Shown: piece by piece, positions 55,503 to 64,000 of the stretch
Layout of the letters: every line of letters begins with the position of its first letter
How positions within the stretch are numbered: position 1 is the first letter of the stretch
Assembly (NCBI GenBank): GCA_032719365.1
Contig: CM064872.1
Location: forward strand, 53,372,891 to 53,436,890
Length of the DNA stretch: 64,000 nucleotides
Source: Prinsepia uniflora
Lineage: Eukaryota; Streptophyta; Magnoliopsida; Rosales; Rosaceae
Direction: 5' to 3'
Notes under the pieces: generated by a model
Told to the model about the DNA's origin: nothing
What the model saw: only the letters and a program-made list of their open reading frames with translations
Databases searched by the model: none
Translations under genes and position numbers: made by a program

Positions 55503-56878
55503 GATGTCGAGTTAGACAGTTGTTTTGGTGATACCTAGTAGTAGTATTATAAATAACCCAAATGGTGCTTCGTGCTGTTCTTGGGAGGATGTTATGAGAC
55601 CTCAGATAATGTTTTATGCAATTGCTAGGGAGATGTTGTGAGACTCCGGATGGTGTTTCGTGTAGTTCACGGTGGATATTATGATAAACTCAGACTGTGC
55701 TTTGTGCAGTTCTCGGGAGATGTAATGAATACCCCAGATGATGTTTCGTACAATTCCTGGGGGATGATGTGATAGTCTGGACAGTGATTCGTTCAGTTCC
55801 CAAACATGCCCGGATGGTACTTCGTGCAGTTCCCAGACGTGCCCGGATGGTACTTCGTGCAATTTCCATGGGAGGTTATGATAATCTGGATATCCTACGT
55901 GCAGTACCTAGACATGTTCGTATGATGCCTTAGTGCATTTCCCAGACTAGGCCCAGAGGATGCTTCGTACAGTTCTTAGGCAGTCTATACACAGAATGGT
56001 GATACATTGAAATGAAAATTCAAGGTGAGAATTGGTTAAGCCTAGTTATGAGGCTTGTGTGTGTTGTTGAAAAATATTCATTGTTGATGGATGTGATGAA
56101 CATTTGGGCTTGACCTGGATGTTCCTTCGTGAAGTTCCCGAGGTCAGTTTGAACAGGTTACTTCTATGTATTTTTTTATGATTCGATGTTCCTTTGTGTT
56201 AATATGATTTCTATAATTGTTGATTTTTTTTTATAAAGGTTGATACTCCGACATTTATGATTTTTATTAAGTTTTAAAATTTGTTACTTGAGAAAATTGT
56301 TGATTAAATTGGTTATGGATTGGTGGAATAAGTTTAGACTATATGAGATCCCAGTTTTGCCTGTGTTTAAATAGTGTTGGGAATTAATGAGCAAACGTTC
56401 CATTTTAAGTGTGCATGCATAATTAAGTGTTTTAAAAGTTTTTTTTTTTCTAGTATGAGATTGGGGTTGATTTGAATGTTTATTAAGGTTAATGTATGCT
56501 TTGTGTGATAATGAGCAAGTAAAGGTTTGATTGTGAAAATATCTGGTCTTGAATTGCAAGTGATAAGAAGAAGGAAAATTTGAAGGTTTTCCTTCAGTTA
56601 ATATATAAAAGTACCTTATATCTAATGACATCGTGATTATGTATGTTGAATATGTGATGATGAATGGTGGATGTTTAACGGTCATATAATTATGGGTGTG
56701 TGATTATAGAAATATAATGATATCATATAGGATGTTATGATGTGATAAGATGATATGTTGATAGGTCATGTAATATTAATTATGTTTAAGCAATTTAGTT
56801 GTCCGATTCGAGCTTGAATGTGAGCTTAGTTTGTTCTAAAATTTGATGACGAAATTTTTTTAATTAAGAAGGATAGAT
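55503..56878 (+). other. Internal domain A, second part
   Basis: Continues 47936 after the LARD copy 2 insertion. It ends with ATTTGATGACGAAATTTT and the purine-rich AAGAAGGATAGAT directly before LTR B, the polypurine-tract arrangement of Del/Tekay-type elements. Non-coding. It includes the 44-bp tandem array. The minus-strand frame at 56284-56685 has no domain. Confidence 0.6.
55555..55990. repeat. Degenerate tandem array of 44-bp units (with 33-bp variants)
   Basis: The motif GATGGTGCTTCGTGCAGTTC recurs about ten times. The first units are about 44 bp apart and several later ones about 33 bp, because a TTATGAGAC-like part is missing. Confidence 0.75.
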
Positions 56879-58733
56879 TGTAACACCTCGGAAATTCGAT
56901 AAAAATAAAAAAAATGAAGAAATGACAATTTCGCCCCTAAAGGGTCAAAATGTTCACTTTTTGACCGAGAGATCTTCTGGAAATCTCGTAAAGACTGTTA
57001 TGAAGGACTCAAACTTATGAATACGTAGATAGGCATTACGTTGAAAAAGGAGTTCATATAAGATTGTTAAGGGATAAATATGGATAGGGGCATTATGGTA
57101 GTTTTGGCTTAGAAGGGTAATTTGGTAATCTTATAATTTGGACATGTGAAACGTGTGTGTGTGTCTAGAAAACTCTTCAATTTTCCCTCCCACTCTCCAT
57201 CGACCTACTACTCCTATTAATATTTGTATTCAAGTTTAAGAGGGGGAGTCAGGGGGTAGTACGCGAAAGAAGGAAAACCACAAAACTACCAGACGTGAGA
57301 GAATAAGGAAACAAAAAAGGAAGGAAACGAGAAGAAGAGGCAGAAAGGAAGGAAGAGAGGGAGAGTTGGAAGAGAATCTGATCAAAAGCTGTAAGGAAGG
57401 AGAAGAAGACAATAAGGAAAACCCAAGGAACCCGTGAGCCCTTACTTCGGGTTTTCTAGTTTCGGGCCAAAAACTTGGAATGTCGTAGTATAGTGTTTTC
57501 TTGAAGGTCTTACAGTATTTCTGAGACAAAAAAATAAGTATTTTAACATGAAGGAGCTGCATGCAGAGTCCTTGAACCATGGCTAGAACGTTAAGATAGA
57601 CCAATAAATACAGGTGAGTTTTCTTCCTTTGAACACCATACATCAGAAAACACTGAGAGTTGATGGAAATAAGGCAGGGTCATGATCGCGGGTTGGGCGA
57701 CCCGAAACTAGGCCCATTTGGAGTTTGAATATAACCTCTACGCATGCATGTAAGGCCCGCGCACAGAGGCGGTCGACGATGCATGGAGGCACGTTCGACC
57801 TTGTCTAAGAAAGTGTTCAATAGAGATTCCATAGTGTTCTTTATTCTGAGTCTGGTGGTATAGGTTTTGAGGGATTTGGATATTTTTTTAGACATATTTT
57901 TGGAATCATGATGATTATAGTTATATGTTGGTTATGTGTTTTAAATTGGTTTAAACCAAGATTAATTATGAAAGTACTGAGTTAATTGGGCTTGACCAAA
58001 CAACAAGTTAACATGGAAATTATCATATGAATAATTAGAAGAATATTAGGGTAATTGCCTATGAAAAGAAAAGGATTTGGTAGGTTATCAAAGGTTCCCT
58101 TAGTAGTGAATTATGAAATTAAGTATATATACATATACATAGCATTTTTTAAGAAGATATGTAATCTATATGATAATAATACTATAGTGATCACATGATG
58201 ATGCTATAATGATATAGACAAGTAAACCGAGTAGTAAATTGTGATGTTTGGTGATGTTTATATTGATAGTTATATTAATGATTATATTATGTTATTAATT
58301 GTGTTGATAAATCCATGATGTTTAATTAAGATGATTACATGTAAGTTATTTGATGACATAATATTATATATATATAGATGAACACGATGACCTTTCAGAG
58401 GTGTTGGTGATGCTACTTTTAGGATAATTTTATGGGAGATATGAGAGAATAGTTGAGTACTTTGAATATGTGGTTATTTTAATAAATTGTTATAAATTAC
58501 AATAGATTTAATAACGGATATACGATCATATTATAATCAAACTAGTAGAATCCACTACTTGTTGAGGAAAGTCGGTTGGACATGGGCGGTAACCCCTTTC
58601 AAAGGTGGATTTAATTTGGTTAATGTAGTGTGAATATGAACAACAATGGTGATATCCCTTGTCTGACAAAAGTTATTGGAAAGGAACATGACCAACACAA
58701 CATTCAAGGTACATTTAGGGACCCGTCCTATCA
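56879..58733 (+). repeat. Del-like LTR B (plus strand), 1855 bp
   Basis: Starts TGTAACACCTCGG right after a purine tract and ends GACCCGTCCTATCA, followed by a degenerate primer site TAGTATCAGAGC. It is the best preserved copy of this LTR and the reference for the broken LTR A. It provides the empty site that proves the 33347-36366 insertion. Confidence 0.72.
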
Positions 58734-59385
58734 ACTTAGTATCAGAGCCTCGTGTTTCAAATATATTATTTTGACATGATTTATATGATAATAAATGGTG
58801 AAATGATTTAAATATGATTTTTGAGCATAAAGTCGAAGTTTAAAATATGAAAAATATGATGGTACGATGATATGATGAAATATGATATGTTGATATGTTG
58901 ATGAATGCATAATGACATAATGATAATGTGATGTCATGATGATTGACTATTTGTTAGGTACGTTTCATGAAATTTTGCTAAAGGTTTGTTATGGATTTTG
59001 ACCCAAATTTTGAAACATGGATATGAATTCAAGGAGTAAATACTGGTGATCAATGTATTTTTTTCTGGATATTTGTGCCTTGTTGTGTTTAAGAACAGGT
59101 TACCTTGGGTTGATGGGTTATGCCCAGATGTTGTTTCCTTAGGCGACCACTCAAATGTTGTATCCCCGAGTGGTTGAGTTATGTTGTTGACGCTCAGATG
59201 TTGTATCCATGAGCGAACACTCTAACGTTGTTCTGCAAAGTGGTTATGTGGTGATGGTATCGTGGCGATGTTTCAGATGTCGAGTTGGACATTTGTTTTG
59301 GTTATACATACCAATAGTGTTGTGAATACGTCAGATGGTGCTTCATGTAGTTCTTGGAGAAATGTTGTGAGACCCTGGATAGTGT
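58734..59385 (+). other. Internal domain B fragment
   Basis: Starts with the primer-like TAGTATCAGAGCC and is homologous to internal domain A up to about 59385, including hairpins CCACTC...GAGTGG (59147-59173) and CGCTCA...TGAGCG (59191-59215). It then changes to LTR-type sequence. Confidence 0.6.
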
Positions 59386-60000
59386 GGTGATATTGGATAT
59401 AGATTGATTGTGTATTTTTGATGTGATGCTTTGTGATGCCTGACATATGTTATGATGTTTGTTAACTAGTTTGATGCTGACTCAGACATCGAGTCGGGCT
59501 CTAAATCCTTAGTCAGTCCTCACGCAGACGTCGAGTTGGGCTCCAAATTGTTATTGAGTATGAGATCTACACTCCAACATCGAGTTGGGCTCTAGATCCG
59601 GAGTGGTGTACTTGATAGTTGTGTAGTGGGTTGATGATTGATATTGTGATGGTTATGGATTGGTTATTTGTGATTACTGTGATGGATTGTGCTAACAGTT
59701 GTGGTGATTGGTGTGGTGGTGGTATTGGTTAAATGATGTTTTTGAACATGAGAATTCTTTTAACGTATTTCGAGAACATGAGTTGTGTTTTGTTTTAATT
59801 GAAGTGAAATGATTTTTGTATGCATGCACAGGTTTTCTTGGTTTTGTAACCCTTCAGGACCACTACACGGAAGTTGAGGCTCGAGAGGCAGAGACATGAA
59901 CTAGCGGGATTTGCGTTTATCCGTTATCTAACAAGATTTATGTCAGACGGGAGTAGGGCCTGAGTGTACTATTCTTGTGTGTTTAGGTGGGGTCCTATCA
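59386..60000 (+). repeat. 3' part of a giant Del-like LTR (plus strand)
   Basis: Ends ...ATGTCAGACGGGAGTAGGGC...GGTGGGGTCCTATCA. On the minus strand it shows the family's TGACAGGACCC start, and AAGTTGAGGCTCGAGAGG matches the inverse of 6070-6090. Includes three CATCGAGT(C/T)GGGCTC repeats at 59486-59600. Confidence 0.55.
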
Positions 60001-60619
<619 letters not shown>

Positions 60620-61368
60620 GTAGAGAATAATCAACTTAGAATAATAATAAAAATAGTTAAAGTTAGCATAACATAAAGAAGCTAGATATTCATAACTAGG
60701 ATCCTCCTAGCCCTAGCAAAGACAATTAGTTCGTAATAAAATTAACGAAAAGCATAATCATGAATGGCATGAATAAATCAAAACGCTTAGTGATTGAAGT
60801 TGAATCCTTGATCTGAGGTCACAAGCAAAACTCTAATTTTCTCTAAGAATTTTTGGTGGATGATGGTGTGTTTTTACAATGGCTTTTGCCTCTTTTTTAT
60901 AAGAGAATGTTAATCCTCAAATAATAAGGAGTTCACAATTAAATCCTAAAAAGAAAATGATTAAATCCTAAAAAGAAAAGGAGTTCACAATTAAACTCTT
61001 ATAATTACAAATGGTTTCCTCAAAGAGAAAGGATGGCAAAATCAATACTTGTTGGGATAAATTTTCCTTCAAAAACATGGAAAGCAATTGCTGGAATACT
61101 TCATCAGCGGATCCAGTGGATAGCTGCCGAAACAGGAGGAATAAAGGAAACAACTGCTTGCATCAAGTTTCAATCCAAATTTGATTAGCACCTATCGTAG
61201 TACTTAACTTGGGTTTGGTTGAACTTAGGCAGTATTCTACTGAATTCGTTTTGGTAATTCGGTGGCTTCCCATTGAAGTCCTATAACTTCTTTATTCCTT
61301 TTCTAAATTGTGTCATTCTTTCACCAAAATCTTTATAATTTTAGGTAGTATTAAATCCTACACTATTA
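60620..61368 (-). repeat. Athila-like LTR fragment
   Basis: Shares TTAATCCTCAAATAA, AGGAGTTCACAATT and AAATTTTCCTTCAAAAACA-like strings with the LTRs at 270-1740 and 3858-5323. The minus strand has a TTATAAAAAAGAGG box near 60895. It is cut at 61368 by the next LTR. Confidence 0.55.
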
Positions 61369-64000
61369 TGACACGACCCATCTCAATCCCCCCGAGATTA
61401 CGCAGGATGTGCCATACTCCCATCAAACCCACATGGGACAAAAAGGCCAGACAAGGGATAACCTGAACCAACAGCCCATTCGGGCTTCCAGAGTGCGCCC
61501 CGATTAGTGGCAGAGTGTGATGTCTCGGTCACCGCTACAGCCCGCACCAAGATCAACCTGAAGGGCATTAGAAACCATAAAAGCTGTGAGTGGACGAAAA
61601 TAAATAATTTATTAAAACTCATTTCATAAAAGAAGACATTTATGCCCTTCACATAAAAGCTACGCATGCATACGAAAACCAGTTAATTCAAATATAATAA
61701 AAACCGTTTAGGAAACCAAAGCCATTTCCTTTCTCAAATCATTAGGACCTTAGCCCAAAACCATAAAATCACCAAGGATGGGAACTCAGCCCAAAACCGT
61801 AAATCCAATTCATGTGGGCCACTGTCCAAATCCATAAACATAGAAATACCGTTTCATAAATCCAATAATTCATGTTTACCAAATACCCATCCTCGGCATA
61901 CCAGATGTCTAGCGTCCCAGACGCTTGACGTCCCAGACATCATATCACGGTCTAAGCAACGCATGCTGCCCAGGGTCTCTCCGGGTCTATCTCTGACATC
62001 CCAGATGTCTGATGTCCCAGACGACTAATCATAGAAATCCTGATCCTGAGTCACTATACGATCCGATCGCTCCGTGGAATGACGCCTCACAGGCAACACA
62101 CCGTGACTTTCCCAATGTCCCAGACATCTAGAGGAGACCATCCACATATCCTCATATAAGGATGGTATATGGAAAACATTATAAAATCATGTCAAAACCT
62201 TTCAAAGGGGCTATGCTCGGAATTTCCATAAAACCATCATAATCCGTAAATCCAATTTCTCAAATCCAAATCCATTTAGGGTCTCCAAACCCGAAATCAC
62301 ATTTATAAACCACAATTGGGACTCATGCCCGATATCATAATCAACTGGGCCTCTAGCCCCATCATGTAAACCAAATAGCCCTCTAGCCCGATATCTCATT
62401 AAATCAAATGTACTCCAAGTCCAATAGTTTCCAAATCAAATGGGTATCATGCCTGTTTCCGTATTTCCAAATCCAAAACCATTCCATTAAACCATCATTG
62501 AAACACAGTACGTATAAACACAGTATATAAACCTCGAAATACGTGAAAATACGTAAATCATAAATATTGCAATCATAATTATAGAAATCACATAAAGAAA
62601 ACATATAAAACAATTATACATGCATCACATTTTTTAAAGCAAATGTACACTCATAGACCATCCTAACTGCCACCTCGATATGCGTGCCATAAGCTTCCTT
62701 GAGGCTAAATCACCATCTTCGGAACACCTAGACCTGTCCAAATCACACTCAAAGGTTACTGCAACCCTAGACAAGTCCTAATCGAGAACCCCCAACATTC
62801 CCGAAAAAGTCAATGTGTCTCGAACAAGCTTCCCGAGGTGAATAACCTCGATTTGACCAACCTAACGATCTCCGATCGACTCGAAACCACCACTATTGAA
62901 TTCCGATCATCGAAACCTTTAACATGGTCGTGGACCCACCACAAAATACGTGTCCATGTTCCCCCACACGCATGTCAAAGAAAAAGTTAACATTGACCCA
63001 AAAGTTAACGCTGACGTCAGTAATCAACTCTGACGTCACTGTTGACGTCATCTTTGACATTCTGATATCTGACACGTGTCAGCGGACAATGCCACGTGTT
63101 AGCAACTCATAGGCCCACGTGTTTGATATATCGGTGACACGTGGCACCATCTGATTGGTTCACGTCACTAACATGTCAGGCTGATTGGGTACTAATATTT
63201 GACACGTGACAGCCTCCCATTGGCCAAGTGGCCTGACATCTGACAGATGATGATGTCACCCTACCACATCATCATCATCCTCTTTGAGCCTGGTCAACTC
63301 GGATTTCTGCAGCCGGGTTACGCAGACCCTCGACCCTGACCCAATTTTTTCTCTCTTGTTCCTAGTCCTTTTTCGAAACCGTTGATTCCTATATGATCCT
63401 CTGGATCCCTTCACTCGACCTATCTGGTTAAAACGATGAAAAAGTACCTAGAAATACCTGTTCAAATCGATGAACAGTGGCTAGAAATTCCAGCTCCCTG
63501 CCTGAGCTGCTCCACCGTTCTCAACCCCTATTTCCGATACCCTTAGACTCGTACACACCCTATAAACATAACCCAATAGTTAGAAACAACCCTAAACCTT
63601 TAAAACCCAAAATCCAATTTTGAACCAAAACGGGTTTTTAGGTTTCTTACCTCCACCTTAGCTCCACCGTGCCTTAACCATCCCTTCCATCTTAGTCCCT
63701 CACTCTCAATCATTTAGTCATCCTCTCTCAGTCTAGAACATGTGAGGATATGATTGGGCCTGATAGAAATATCTGGACCCACACTAAAGGAAAAATGACA
63801 ACAGTGCCTCGTAAAACATGCCACCATAAATAATCCCAAAATCGTTCGTGACCCGTAACTTCCTCTTTAAACGTCCGAATTCGACGTGCCGCCTGTCTAC
63901 GAACTCATAACATCCCGATCTACGTCACGGTCATCAGTCCATGTCTATTGGATCACCCGGGTCAAAAGTCAACTTTTCACCTATTCTTAGGGGAAAAAAA
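61369..64000 (-). mobile_element. Giant Del-like LTR, runs off the right edge
   Basis: Starts TGACACGACCCATCTC, preceded by TATTA (a possible TSD; the other side is outside). GTGAGTGGAC is at 61586 and a decayed partner GTACACTCAT at 62645. The hairpins AGCGTC-CCA-GACGCT (61911) and GACATC-CCA-GATGTC (61995) are prominent. The distal part has GTCAAAAGTCAAC and the CACGTGTCAG-rich tract shared with 49700-49900. More than 2.6 kb of LTR is seen; a solo LTR and a full element cannot be told apart. Confidence 0.75.

Noticed and set aside
56284..56685. 133-aa minus-strand frame
   Set aside because: AT-rich internal domain of a non-coding element, with no recognisable motif.
57236..57643. 135-aa minus-strand hydrophobic frame
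   Set aside because: It lies entirely within LTR B. Its composition reflects purine-rich LTR sequence on the plus strand.

Overview
The window is plant nuclear DNA from a eudicot-like angiosperm. The evidence is nested LTR retrotransposons of the Ty3/gypsy Tat, Athila-like and Del/Tekay-like types, a Ty1/copia element, Cassandra retrotransposons whose LTRs carry a 5S rRNA-derived segment, a CACTA transposon, and one intron-containing host gene with plant splice sites. I cannot name the species. There are no bacterial operons, no CRISPR array and no viral genome. Nearly all short open frames are by-products of transposon sequence.

Region 1 (1-14809) is one large minus-strand Tat-lineage Ty3 element. 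Its 5' LTR is at 13348-14809, and its body runs leftward past the window edge. Four later insertions, each with a target-site duplication (TSD), break it up: a non-coding Athila-like element (270-5323, TSD ATTAC), a 2.6-kb solo LTR (5956-8596, TSD ATATG), a solo Cassandra LTR (8809-9091), and a 2.7-kb CACTA element (10110-12822, TSD CTT) carrying captured host exons.

Region 2 (about 15050-21790) holds a non-coding Del-like element (a LARD) on the minus strand and the 3' end of another Tat-like element with a 110-bp tandem array.

Region 3 (22500-32200) is the only clear host gene. It is a minus-strand four-exon gene for QCR6, the 69-aa hinge protein of mitochondrial complex III. Its first intron contains a 4.8-kb copia element (25184-29985) with visually identical 233-bp LTRs but a gag-pol broken by several frameshifts. 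Three TGGGCY site II elements lie upstream of the gene.

Region 4 (32259-61368) is a plus-strand non-autonomous Del-like element in an LTR-internal-LTR-internal arrangement. It has been invaded by a 3.0-kb solo LTR (33347-36366), a degenerate Tat element with dual RNase H, a 14-unit tandem array and an antisense ORF (36397-46982, itself hit by a complete Cassandra at 43932-44646), and a second LARD (47937-55497) that contains a hAT-like MITE. Region 5 (61369-64000) is another giant LTR that runs off the right edge.

The least familiar signals are in the giant Del-like LTRs. Each has a module of about 1.1 kb bounded by an inverted GTGAGTGGAC/GTCCACTCAC pair that also looks like a splice donor and acceptor. 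Inside it, or in the corresponding zone of related copies, lie arrays of tiny hairpins whose arms differ between copies yet stay complementary. All coordinates and alignments were made by eye.
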